IMG/VR virus record: IMGVR_UViG_3300000117_000186
Coordinates: 9-27,098 of that record
Length of the DNA: 27,090 nt
Origin: a virus
Direction: 5' to 3' (one strand)
Part shown: positions 1 through 5,877 of the stretch, in pieces
Numbering within the stretch: the first letter of the stretch is position 1
How the letters are laid out: every line of letters starts with the position of its first letter
The notes under the pieces: model-generated
The model's input: only the letters and a program-made list of their open reading frames with translations
Database searches by the model: none
What the model was told of the DNA's origin: nothing
Position numbers and translations under genes: made by a program

Positions 1-254
1 ATGCAAAAGTTAAAGCATGGAATGACGCAAGTGGAGATAGAAAACTTGTAGAAATTAAAAAAATGCGATTAGAAAAATTAATTGAAACAGATTACCTTGC
101 TATGTCAGACAATGTATTAAGTGATGATATGAAAAATTTTAGAAAAAAAATGAGAGATATACCTCAAGACTTTACAACAGAAAGTCAATACGATTTATTA
201 TTAGCAAGAGATAGTGACGGAAACTTAACACATTCAATTTGGAGTAAACCATAA
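1..254 (+). CDS. C-terminal end of a tail-fibre-assembly-like protein (partial)
   Basis: The frame is open from base 3 at the window edge through the stop at 252-254, so the ATG at 63 is internal and this is the 3' end of a longer gene. The visible 83 residues are charged and helical. A segment around ETDYLAMSD and a later RKKMRDIPQDF resemble the C-terminal end of phage tail-fibre assembly or chaperone-like proteins (ETDWW...D...YRQALRDIP pattern). This is pattern memory, not a search. The stop overlaps the next start (TAATG), so the two genes are translationally coupled. The following gene is fibre-like, which supports a tail role. Alternatively it is the end of a large tail protein that carries such a domain. 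Confidence 0.55.
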   Translation, partial: AKVKAWNDASGDRKLVEIKKMRLEKLIETDYLAMSDNVLSDDMKNFRKKMRDIPQDFTTESQYDLLLARDSDGNLTHSIWSKP

Positions 255-832
255 TGGCACAGACACTTATAAATAATTTATCTTATTCAACACTAGATGC
301 TACTAAACTTTCTGGTAATCTTCCTGCAATAAGTGGTGCAAGTTTAACTGGTGTAGGTGGTTTAACAGAAGTAGACACTTGGAGATTAACTACAACTTTT
401 ACAGGCAATGATGATTGGTCTAATATGGAAAGAGTAGATACAGATGCGTCTGGTCATGTTGGAACAGGTTTATCTAATTCTGGAGCTATATTTTCTTTTC
501 CAAGTACAGGATATTATTTATTACAGGTACAAGCAAATTTTTATAAATCAGGTACTGCACAAAGATTAGTAGGAACAGAAATATATTTTACTACAAATAA
601 TTCTTCATATACTTCAGTTGGTTGGTCAAGAGCAACATTGGCTGATGAAACTAGTTCATCAGATAATAATTACATGAGTGTTTCACAAGATAAATTATTT
701 GACATAACAGACATAGGTAATCAAAAATTTAAAATATATTCTTTAACAAATGGTGATAGTGGAGTTCATACTAAAGGTGATACTAATGACCATATATCTG
801 GTTTTACAATAATGAAATTGGCTAACACATGA
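254..832 (+). CDS. Small tail-fibre / receptor-binding-like protein
   Basis: The 192-aa product begins with a short helical segment followed by LPAISGASLTGVGG, a motif typical of phage tail-fibre shafts and trimerisation regions. The remainder (about residues 45-192) is rich in Ser, Thr, Gly, Asn and aromatics with alternating beta patterns (FSFPSTGYYLLQVQANF), as in C1q-like or other jelly-roll fibre tips. FPSTGYYLLQV is especially close to the C1q-like consensus. It probably sits distally in the tail and contacts the host surface. It overlaps the preceding gene by one base and the following 15-codon ORF by ATGA. The exact receptor is unknown. Confidence 0.6.
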   Translation: MAQTLINNLSYSTLDATKLSGNLPAISGASLTGVGGLTEVDTWRLTTTFTGNDDWSNMERVDTDASGHVGTGLSNSGAIFSFPSTGYYLLQVQANFYKSGTAQRLVGTEIYFTTNNSSYTSVGWSRATLADETSSSDNNYMSVSQDKLFDITDIGNQKFKIYSLTNGDSGVHTKGDTNDHISGFTIMKLANT

Positions 833-876
833 TTAATCCTTGTTGCGAAGATGGAAAGTGTACTTGTGGTAAATGA
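829..876 (+). CDS. 15-aa cysteine-rich micropeptide
   Basis: This tiny ORF starts in an ATGA overlap with the upstream stop and ends in another ATGA overlap with the downstream start at 873. Such double coupling is hard to explain unless it is translated. The peptide, MINPCCEDGKCTCGK, has four cysteines in a C-C-x5-C-x-C pattern, like a metal- or thiol-binding tail. The C-terminal end of the 41-aa protein at 1508 carries a similar cluster (KCKCGCGKC). No separate ribosome binding site is seen, so translation would rely on coupling. Function unknown. Confidence 0.5.
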   Translation: MINPCCEDGKCTCGK

Positions 877-1109
877 CTACGCTAGATATAAATTCAAAAA
901 ACCTAGTTATAATTTTAGGGTTACTAGGTGGCTTAATAGGTAACGTCTTTTTTGTAGGAAAACTTTTTAATGAGTTTGAATTACTAAAAGATGATGTTGT
1001 TACAGTACAAGAAAATCAAAATGTACTAACTTTAAAACAAGAAATACTTGAGCTTAATTATAAAATTAAAAGCCTACGTTTAGAAATTGATGGAGATTAT
1101 CGTGAGTGA
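873..1109 (+). CDS. Small membrane-anchored coiled-coil protein
   Basis: The 78-aa product has one N-terminal membrane segment (about residues 10-30, NLVIILGLLGGLIGNVFFVG) followed by a charged heptad-like helix to the C-terminus (KQEILELNYKIKSLRLEI). This topology recalls small spanin or holin accessory proteins, and the neighbours (coiled-coil plus TM protein, holin-like protein) fit a lysis cassette. It starts in an ATGA overlap with the micropeptide, and its end overlaps the next gene by 8 bp (GTGAGTGA). I do not recognise a family. Confidence 0.6.
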   Translation: MTTLDINSKNLVIILGLLGGLIGNVFFVGKLFNEFELLKDDVVTVQENQNVLTLKQEILELNYKIKSLRLEIDGDYRE

Positions 1110-1302
1110 TTGGGAAACACAAATAGCTGACATTAAAAAATCTTTAGATGAGATAAAGACAGAAGTTAAAGAGAATAGGTCAGCTATACAATCGCTCAAA
1201 CAAGAATTAGCAACAGGCAAAGGCAGTATCAAAGCAGTTATGTGGATTGGTGGTGTAGTCGGTGCAATGTGGACAATAATGAAAATTTTAAAGATAGGAT
1301 AA
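1102..1302 (+). CDS. XhlA-like coiled-coil plus C-terminal TM protein
   Basis: The GTG at 1102 has a GGAG six bases upstream and overlaps the previous stop, so I prefer it to TTG 1087 or ATG 1090. The 66-aa product is an amphipathic charged coiled coil (DIKKSLDEIKTEVKENRSAI) followed by a glycine-rich C-terminal membrane segment (AVMWIGGVVGAMWTIMKIL). This is the layout of the XhlA/hemolysin-type lysis accessory proteins, which work with a holin and lysin at the inner membrane. The similarity is architectural; no catalytic residues are expected. Confidence 0.6.
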   Translation: MSDWETQIADIKKSLDEIKTEVKENRSAIQSLKQELATGKGSIKAVMWIGGVVGAMWTIMKILKIG

Positions 1303-1305
1303 TAA

Positions 1306-1455
1306 ATGGGGAAAGGATTATACGCAAATATTCATGCAAAAAGAGCAAGAATTAAATCTGGTAGTGGAGAAACAATGAGAAAACCGGGAACTAAAGGTTC
1401 TCCAACTGCTGCAAATTTTAAAAGAGCAGCTAAAACTGCAAAGAAGAAAGGGTAA
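1306..1455 (+). CDS. 49-aa basic conserved phage protein (MGKGLYANIHAKR type)
   Basis: Starts with ATG 1306 after an AGGATA ribosome binding site. The product is very basic and rich in Lys, Arg, Gly, Ala and Thr. It begins MGKGLYANIHAKRARIKSG and continues with MRKPGTKGSPTAANFKRAAK. I know this N-terminal signature from many unrelated marine phage genomes, where it is a small conserved protein of unknown function. The charge suggests nucleic-acid binding. It is packed two bases before the next ORF in the pre-terminase microprotein run. Confidence 0.65.
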   Translation: MGKGLYANIHAKRARIKSGSGETMRKPGTKGSPTAANFKRAAKTAKKKG

Positions 1456-1456
1456 T

Positions 1457-1507
1457 ATGCCAAAAAAACCTAAACCAAAACCTAAACCAAAACCTAAAGG
1501 GTACTAA
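1457..1507 (+). CDS. 16-aa Lys-Pro repeat micropeptide
   Basis: ATG 1457 follows a good AGAAAGGG ribosome binding site. The product is MPKKPKPKPKPKPKGY. The DNA alternates CCT AAA and CCA AAA, so the peptide repeat is preserved while the proline codon varies; this argues weakly for selection on protein rather than simple slippage. The stop is followed directly by the ATG of the next ORF (TAAATG), whose AAAGGG ribosome binding site lies in this ORF's last codons. A polybasic proline-rich peptide could bind RNA, DNA or membrane; no function is known to me. Confidence 0.5.
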   Translation: MPKKPKPKPKPKPKGY

Positions 1508-1633
1508 ATGAAAACAGAACAAATAGGAAGTTTACTAATGAATGATATTTCAGCGTTAAACTTAATCATATTAGTAGTCTTACTATTTTTAGTAAGAAAA
1601 AATAAATGTAAATGTGGGTGTGGTAAATGCTAA
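1508..1633 (+). CDS. 41-aa membrane protein with Cys-rich tail
   Basis: The ORF starts with ATG 1508, immediately after the preceding stop, and ends inside the next gene (7 bp overlap). Residues about 18-30 form one hydrophobic helix (LNLIILVVLLFLV), followed by a basic stretch and the tail KNKCKCGCGKC with four closely spaced cysteines. The positive residues place the tail on the cytoplasmic side. The clustered cysteines could bind metal. It may be a small holin, anti-holin or metal-sensing peptide, but that is inference. It is too short for most gene callers. Confidence 0.5.
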   Translation: MKTEQIGSLLMNDISALNLIILVVLLFLVRKNKCKCGCGKC

Positions 1634-2010
1634 ATTTACTTTTAGGGCCAGTCGTTGACATTGTTTCTACAAGCGTAAAAGGTTTTGTAGACACAAAGAA
1701 AGCAAAGGCTGAACAAAAAGTAACAGAGATAAAAGCTAAAACTTCCCTAATGGAAGCTCAAATAAAGGGTGAGGCTGAATGGGACTTAGAAGCAATTAAA
1801 GGTTCAAAGGATTCGTGGAAAGACGAATACTTAACTATTGTTTTCTCACTTCCATTAATTTTGTGTTTTATACCTTTTACAGTTACTTATGTAGAAAGAG
1901 GGTTTGAAGCTCTTTCAAAAACGCCTGATTGGTATTTTTACAGTTTAGGATTAATTGTGAGTGCGTCTTTTGGAATTAAGGGTGCAACTAAATTATTTAA
2001 AAAGAAATAG
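1627..2010 (+). CDS. Holin-like membrane protein (3TM GTA-holin type)
   Basis: The 127-aa product has a weakly hydrophobic N-terminus (MLNLLLGPVVDIVS), a charged helical middle (about 20-65) and two clear membrane segments near 74-92 (YLTIVFSLPLILCFIPFTV) and 103-118. Features such as SWKDEYLTIVFSLPLIL, a GF..LS.TP.WY stretch and a final FGIKGATKLFKKK match my recollection of the three-TM holins found in gene transfer agents and marine phages. It would form inner-membrane lesions that let the lysin at 4071 reach or activate at the wall. The neighbouring small TM proteins support a lysis block. Confidence 0.65.
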   Translation: MLNLLLGPVVDIVSTSVKGFVDTKKAKAEQKVTEIKAKTSLMEAQIKGEAEWDLEAIKGSKDSWKDEYLTIVFSLPLILCFIPFTVTYVERGFEALSKTPDWYFYSLGLIVSASFGIKGATKLFKKK

Positions 2011-2018
2011 GAGAACAA

Positions 2019-2138
2019 ATGCAAAATTTTTTAGACGAGTTTAAATACTCTTGGAGTAATTTTTCAAGAACATTTAAGTTATTTATTTATGGAGTAGCAG
2101 CAATACTCTTAATTGTATTATGGAATAGCATATTTTAG
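2019..2138 (+). CDS. 39-aa single-TM protein
   Basis: ATG 2019 follows TAGGAGA. The product has an amphipathic aromatic N-terminus (MQNFLDEFKYSWSNF) and one hydrophobic helix at about residues 22-37 (LFIYGVAAILLIVLW). The stop shares its last base with the GTG start of the small terminase gene, so the genes are coupled. It is probably a lysis accessory protein (pinholin or antiholin-like) by position. No family recognised. Confidence 0.5.
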   Translation: MQNFLDEFKYSWSNFSRTFKLFIYGVAAILLIVLWNSIF

Positions 2139-2365
2139 TGGCTAATTCATTCGAAGCTAAAAGCAAAATCCTTCCGACACTTTTAGTAGACAAAGCCTAT
2201 GAGTATCTCACTAGTGGTGATAAACTTACTGCTAGTGAACTCAAGGTTTGTTTGGAAGTTTGTAAAACATTTGGTGTAGAAATAGAAAAAGAAACACCTA
2301 AAAATATAACAGAAGATTTACCGTTTGATGAAGAAGAAAACACCAGTTATGGTGGGACGCACTAA
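2138..2365 (+). CDS. terS: Terminase small subunit (T7 gp18-like)
   Basis: The product is 75 aa, starting at GTG 2138 that overlaps the previous stop. It contains LLVDKAYEYLTSGDKLTASELKVCLEVC, the helical DNA-recognition region of small terminase subunits in T7-like phages, and an acidic C-terminus. T7 gp18 is 89 aa and lies directly before gp19, as here. It overlaps the large subunit gene by 38 bp. It would recognise concatemer DNA and load the large subunit for packaging. No strong ribosome binding site is seen before the GTG, which suggests coupling. Confidence 0.8.
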   Translation: MANSFEAKSKILPTLLVDKAYEYLTSGDKLTASELKVCLEVCKTFGVEIEKETPKNITEDLPFDEEENTSYGGTH

Positions 2366-4034
2366 AACAAAAGAAAAGGAAATTGAGCCACAGTTAAAAA
2401 ACTTTAAAAACTTTTTATACCTTGCATGGAAACATCTTAATCTTCCTGACCCCACCCCAATACAATATGACATTGCAGACTACCTACAGAATGGTTCTAA
2501 ACGATTAGTTATAGAAGCTTTTCGTGGAGTAGGTAAATCTTGGATTACATCTGCATTCGTATGTCACCAATTATTATTAAATCCTCAAAGAAACATACTT
2601 GTTGTTTCAGCATCTAAAAATCGTGCCGATGATTTTAGTACCTTTACACAAAGACTAATAGGTGAAATGCCTATACTAAAACATTTAGCACCTAGAGATG
2701 ACCAAAGACATTCTAAAGTAAGTTTTGATGTAGCCCCGGCAAGAGCCTCTCACGCTCCTTCCGTTAAATCATTAGGCGTTACATCGCAGCTAACTGGGTC
2801 AAGAGCAGATTTAATTATTGCCGATGACGTTGAGTCAGCAAACAATTCTCAAACACAACTAATGAGAGACAGGCTTAGTGAAACTATTAAAGAGTTTGAC
2901 GCAATTATAAAGCCTGAAGTAGGGCGTATTGTGTTCCTTGGAACTCCACAAACTGAAATGTCGTTATATAACAACTTAGAAGAACGTGGGTTTAAAACTA
3001 GAATATGGACTGCATTATACCCTAATAAAATACAAAAGGTTAACTTAGGTGATAAACTTGCACCTAAAATATTAGAACAATTAGCAGAAGATAAAAAATT
3101 AGAAGGTAAACCTACAGACCCTAAAAGATTTGACGAAGTAGACCTAATGGAACGTCAAGCGTCTTATGGTCGTAGTGGTTTTGCTCTTCAATTTATGCTT
3201 GATACAACATTAAGTGATTTAGAAAAATACCCTCTTAAATTAAATGATTTAATATGCGTATCTGGTGTAGAGTCTTGGAAAGAAGCACCGGCAAAGATAC
3301 AATGGGCTGGTGGTATTGAACAAATTAAAGCTATAGACAGTGAATTACCAAATGTAGGACTTAAAGGTGACTATTGGGTAGCCCCAATGCACATGAGTAA
3401 CGAATATGCTCCATTTGAAGGTTCTGTTATGTCTATTGACCCTTCAGGACGTGGACAAGACAGAACAGGCTATGCAATAGTTAAAATGTTGCATGGTGTT
3501 CTGTATTTAACCGCTGCTGGTGGATTAAAAGGTGGATATAGTGACCAAACTCTAGAACGATTAAGTCAAATGGCAAAAGATAATGACGTCAACTATGTTG
3601 TTATCGAAAGTAACTTTGGTGACGGTATGGCTACACAATTATTAAAGCCTATAATGTCTAGAATACACCCTTGTAGCATTGAAGAGGTAAGACACTCTAA
3701 ACAGAAGGAATTACGTATTATAGACACTCTAGAGCCTGTTATGAACCAGCATAGGCTAGTTATTAGCCAAGAATTAGTCAAAGAAGACTTTAGAGATGAA
3801 GTAGACCACCAATTGTTTAAACAAATGACTAGAATAACAAAAGATAAAGGTTCTTTAAGGCATGATGACGCTTTAGACGCATTATCTATTGCTGTAGGTT
3901 ATTGGGTAGAAAGAATGGATAGAGACCAAGTATTAGCCTTTAATGAGCATAAGAATGACCTTTTACAGAAAGATTTAGATAGATTTATGGAAAATGCTCT
4001 CGGTAGAAAGCACCAAGATACAAGGTGGTTTTAA
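2328..4034 (+). CDS. terL: Terminase large subunit (T7 gp19-like, DNA maturase B)
   Basis: The 568-aa product is close in length to T7 gp19 (586). The ATPase half shows Walker A FRGVGKSW with Lys70, a VVSASKNRADDFS segment, QLTGSRADLIIADDVES as Walker B (Asp166/Asp167) and the coupling motif GTPQTEMSLY. The nuclease half has SIDPSGRGQDRTGY (Asp371), VVIESNFGDGM (Glu427) and HDDALDALS (Asp513 to Asp517), the expected RNase H-like metal ligands. It packages DNA into proheads and cuts concatemers. ATG 2328 is chosen; ATG 2349 is a possible later start. The gene ends one base before the phage promoter at 4035, much as T7 gene 19 is followed by the right-end promoter phiOR. Confidence 0.95.
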   Translation: MKKKTPVMVGRTKTKEKEIEPQLKNFKNFLYLAWKHLNLPDPTPIQYDIADYLQNGSKRLVIEAFRGVGKSWITSAFVCHQLLLNPQRNILVVSASKNRADDFSTFTQRLIGEMPILKHLAPRDDQRHSKVSFDVAPARASHAPSVKSLGVTSQLTGSRADLIIADDVESANNSQTQLMRDRLSETIKEFDAIIKPEVGRIVFLGTPQTEMSLYNNLEERGFKTRIWTALYPNKIQKVNLGDKLAPKILEQLAEDKKLEGKPTDPKRFDEVDLMERQASYGRSGFALQFMLDTTLSDLEKYPLKLNDLICVSGVESWKEAPAKIQWAGGIEQIKAIDSELPNVGLKGDYWVAPMHMSNEYAPFEGSVMSIDPSGRGQDRTGYAIVKMLHGVLYLTAAGGLKGGYSDQTLERLSQMAKDNDVNYVVIESNFGDGMATQLLKPIMSRIHPCSIEEVRHSKQKELRIIDTLEPVMNQHRLVISQELVKEDFRDEVDHQLFKQMTRITKDKGSLRHDDALDALSIAVGYWVERMDRDQVLAFNEHKNDLLQKDLDRFMENALGRKHQDTRWF

Positions 4035-4055
4035 TAGTACCCCTATATGAACCAA
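4035..4055 (+). promoter_or_regulatory. Candidate phage RNA polymerase promoter P1 (right end)
   Basis: TAGTACCCCTATATGAACCA recurs at 11146 and 13656, with a variant at 23041, each time just upstream of a gene block and on the coding strand. The TATAT-G junction is analogous to the TATA-GGG of T7 promoters, placing the start near G4049. The start region AACC-AAGAGGGG-GGTT could form a short 5' hairpin on the transcript. Position after terL matches T7 phiOR. Confidence 0.75.
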
Positions 4056-4070
4056 GAGGGGGGTTACCCA

Positions 4071-4541
4071 ATGAGATATATAGTGTTAGTTATAGGTATA
4101 CTATGGAGTACTATAGTATACTCTAGTAGTGTTAAAGAGAAGTTCATAGATAGAGTAGAAGGGTGTATACAAGCAATTGACCACCGGGACATACCCATTA
4201 AACTAATTATAGGAACAGCAGCATTAGAAAGTGGATGGGGTACTAGTAGATTTGCTAAAGAAGGTAATAACTTATTTGGTATCAGGACATTTAAGTCCCA
4301 CGTACCACAATTAAAACCTTTAAAAAACCCTAATGCTAACTTTGGTGTAAAGGTATATAACGATGTATGCGAGTCAGTTAAAGACTACATAGACGTTATT
4401 GAGACTCACCATAATTATGTCAAATTCCGGGTATTAAAGTCTCAAGGTGTTTCCTTAGATGTCTTAGTGCATAACCTTGGTGGTTACGCAGAGAACAGTA
4501 GGTACACTATATTGTTAACCAAGGTGATTGGAAGCTTATGA
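4071..4541 (+). CDS. Endolysin: glucosaminidase/Bax-type muramidase with N-terminal signal
   Basis: I start at ATG 4071, which follows a strong AGAGGGGGG; the ATG at 4047 lies inside the phage promoter and is spurious. The 156-aa product begins with a hydrophobic segment (MRYIVLVIGILWSTIVYSSS), a Sec signal or signal-anchor. Residues 45-156 match the glucosaminidase fold: IIGTAALESGWGTSRFA with the likely catalytic Glu53, NNLFGIRTF, and GGYAENSRYT near the end. It should cut the glycan strands of peptidoglycan in the periplasm. An exported or signal-arrest-release lysin fits the holin-like genes upstream. It belongs to the P1 transcript. Confidence 0.8.
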   Translation: MRYIVLVIGILWSTIVYSSSVKEKFIDRVEGCIQAIDHRDIPIKLIIGTAALESGWGTSRFAKEGNNLFGIRTFKSHVPQLKPLKNPNANFGVKVYNDVCESVKDYIDVIETHHNYVKFRVLKSQGVSLDVLVHNLGGYAENSRYTILLTKVIGSL

Positions 4542-4633
4542 TTACAGAGTTACTTATCTTTTATATCTTACCCTATTATCTGATAAAGAGATTAATACGT
4601 ATGTGCATGAATAAATTCAGTAAAAAAATCTGA
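4538..4633 (+). CDS. 31-aa membrane micropeptide
   Basis: ATG 4538 overlaps the lysin stop as ATGA. The product MITELLIFYILPYYLIKRLI plus a basic tail has one short hydrophobic helix and six or more positive residues after it. Coupling to a lysin gene suggests a small lysis accessory protein. It is the last gene before the long non-coding stretch, and its stop abuts the inverted repeat at 4633. Confidence 0.45.
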   Translation: MITELLIFYILPYYLIKRLIRMCMNKFSKKI

Positions 4634-4653
4634 GACCCTATCATATTAAGAAG

Positions 4654-4684
4654 AAGAGCCAGTTTCCCCATAGGCTCTTTTAAA
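4654..4684 (+). terminator. Rho-independent terminator after the lysis genes
   Basis: AAGAGCC (4654-4660) pairs with GGCTCTT (4673-4679) over a 12-nt loop and runs into TTTTAAAA. It follows the last structural/lysis gene by 21 bp and should stop the late transcript. Confidence 0.75.
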
Positions 4685-4721
4685 ATCTCAATAAATTCCT
4701 TATAAATCAAGCTTTCTTAAT

Positions 4722-4782
4722 CGGTTATTGTAACCGTTGGGTAGTTTTAGCCAACTTTTAGTTTTATTTTGGCTTTTTGTTT
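4722..4782 (+). terminator. Second terminator with a competing hairpin
   Basis: CGGTTA-TTG-TAACCG (4722-4736) is followed by AGCCAA (4749-4754) pairing with TTGGCT (4769-4774) and TTTTGTTTT. The segment GTTGG (4736-4740) can pair instead with CCAAC (4751-4755), using the same CCAA bases, so two mutually exclusive folds exist, as in attenuators. Only the stems are seen; regulation is inference. Confidence 0.55.
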
Positions 4783-4804
4783 TAGATAGGGTCTATTTTT
4801 TTTT

Positions 4805-5266
4805 CAAATCAGTTCTAAACAATCTCATAGTATACCTATAAATTGGCTTATGGCCTCGGCTTAGTGTGATTAATCAACAAACATATTAAAACGCACTGAC
4901 ACCCAAAAAAAGCACCATTAAACGCATTTAAATGATTTGGGTTAGTCTATGACTTATAAAAAATATAAATGTCATAATGAATTAATCTTTTATTAAATTA
5001 AATGCAAATATGGGTTGATTAAATAAATTAAATGTTTACATAAAATATTAATTAGTTTGTTTTGTCTTTTCACCACTAATTAAAATAAGCATATAAAAAA
5101 GACGCTGAAAAGCTGAATTGTATTTGGTCAAGCATGGCAAGGGCAAACGGTAACTTTAAAGCGATACTAATAGTTTGTCATTCAGAAATAACGCTTAATA
5201 AATATGTACTTTATTATTTATTTATTATCTGAAACAATTTTTTGAAATTGTGTGAGAGTGACTGAA
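4805..5266. other. Gene-free stretch at the presumed genome-end junction
   Basis: No ORF with a credible start is seen. The stretch holds several AT-rich hairpins: ATGAC/GTCAT with an inner TTATA/TATAA (4949-4975), TTAATTAGT/ACTAATTAA (5048-5083), and CAATTT/AAATTG (5235-5250). A short direct repeat AAATTAAATG occurs at about 4995 and 5026. In T7-like genomes early genes follow the left end and terminase/lysis genes precede the right end, so the direct terminal repeat probably lies here. I cannot define its limits because a circularised or concatemeric assembly shows it only once. Confidence 0.5.
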
Positions 5267-5295
5267 TTGATGTGAATACAATTAAAATATATATT
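5267..5295 (+). promoter_or_regulatory. Sigma70-type early promoter
   Basis: TTGATG (5267-5272), a 17-bp spacer and TATATT (5290-5295) form a good host-type promoter about 52 bp before the first early gene. Transcription would begin inside the left arm of the inverted repeat at 5298-5318, so the repeat may act as an operator. It would play the role of the T7 A1-A3 early promoters. Confidence 0.6.
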
Positions 5296-5347
5296 TTGGT
5301 ACTTTGTTAATAGGCTAGTCTTTTTAAAAAACTATGAAAGGTTAACT

Positions 5348-5587
5348 ATGAAACAAAACACTTTAAAAAATGATAAGTATGAGATTGTTTTAAATAACTA
5401 TTTAAGGGCAATTGGTAACGATTATAAAAATAATTATTATAAAATAAAAGTTTATAGATTGTTTAAAGATAACACTAGACGTTTTGAAGGTGTGATTGAT
5501 GTTACAAATAATAACATTAATCAATTTTTAACATCGTTTAAACACAATTTAGTTAATTTCAAATTGACTCATTATTATACGGTTTAA
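5348..5587 (+). CDS. Hypothetical early protein, module A gene 1
   Basis: The 79-aa basic product starts after GAAAGG at the usual distance. Upstream is a leader shared with the genes at 5878 and 6616 (AAAAAACTATGAAAGGTT then ACTATG). It contains YKIKVYRLFKDNTRRFEGVI and many Asn, Lys and Tyr residues with no membrane segment. I recognise no family. Being the first gene after the early promoter, it may be a host-takeover protein; that is inference from position only. Confidence 0.7.
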   Translation: MKQNTLKNDKYEIVLNNYLRAIGNDYKNNYYKIKVYRLFKDNTRRFEGVIDVTNNNINQFLTSFKHNLVNFKLTHYYTV

Positions 5588-5589
5588 TT

Positions 5590-5772
5590 ATGTTAGATGT
5601 ATTAAGTAATTTAGAAAATTTAACATCATCAATTAATAAAACTAATGTTAATTATGAAAAAGCCAATATTTTATTAATGCAAATCACTGAAACAGATAAA
5701 GACAATAATTTTCTTTATTCTAGAGAAGAAATGATAAAACGCATTGATAACTATTTTAATAAAATTAAATAA
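5590..5772 (+). CDS. Hypothetical early protein, module A gene 2
   Basis: The 60-aa product is largely helical (LDVLSNLENLTSSINKTNVN) and mildly acidic at the centre with a basic end. It begins two bases after the preceding stop, without a strong ribosome binding site, so it is probably coupled. It lies inside the IR1-bounded segment. Function unknown. Confidence 0.6.
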   Translation: MLDVLSNLENLTSSINKTNVNYEKANILLMQITETDKDNNFLYSREEMIKRIDNYFNKIK

Positions 5773-5877
5773 ACACGGCTGAAGCTGTGGTCTAGCCTAT
5801 TAACTAAGTACCTTAATATATTTGTTTATTGTTTAAGCCTTCAATGGTTTTTTTAAAAACTATGAAAGGTTACAACT

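Larger units (their letters stand above)
4633..4794. repeat. 10-bp inverted repeat enclosing two hairpins
   Basis: AGACCCTATC (4633-4642) and its exact reverse complement GATAGGGTCT (4785-4794) bracket two terminator-like hairpins and are followed by a run of ten T (4796-4805, interrupted at most once). The RNA could close into a multibranched structure ending in a U-tract. It lies at the presumed right genome end. Confidence 0.6.
5298..5812. repeat. Inverted repeat IR1 bounding module A
   Basis: GGTACTTTGTTAATAGGCTA(G) at 5298-5318 and its reverse complement at 5792-5812 match at 20 of 21 positions. The TATATT before the left arm is also mirrored outside the right arm. The enclosed 473 bp hold exactly two small ORFs. 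A hairpin CACGGCT-GA-AGCTGTG (5774-5789) sits just inside the right arm. Confidence 0.8.

Noticed and set aside
4047-4070. ATG 4047 as the lysin start
   Set aside because: It is part of the repeated phage promoter (CTATATGAACC) and the same ATG occurs at the other promoter copies without a gene; ATG 4071 has a strong ribosome binding site and a signal peptide.
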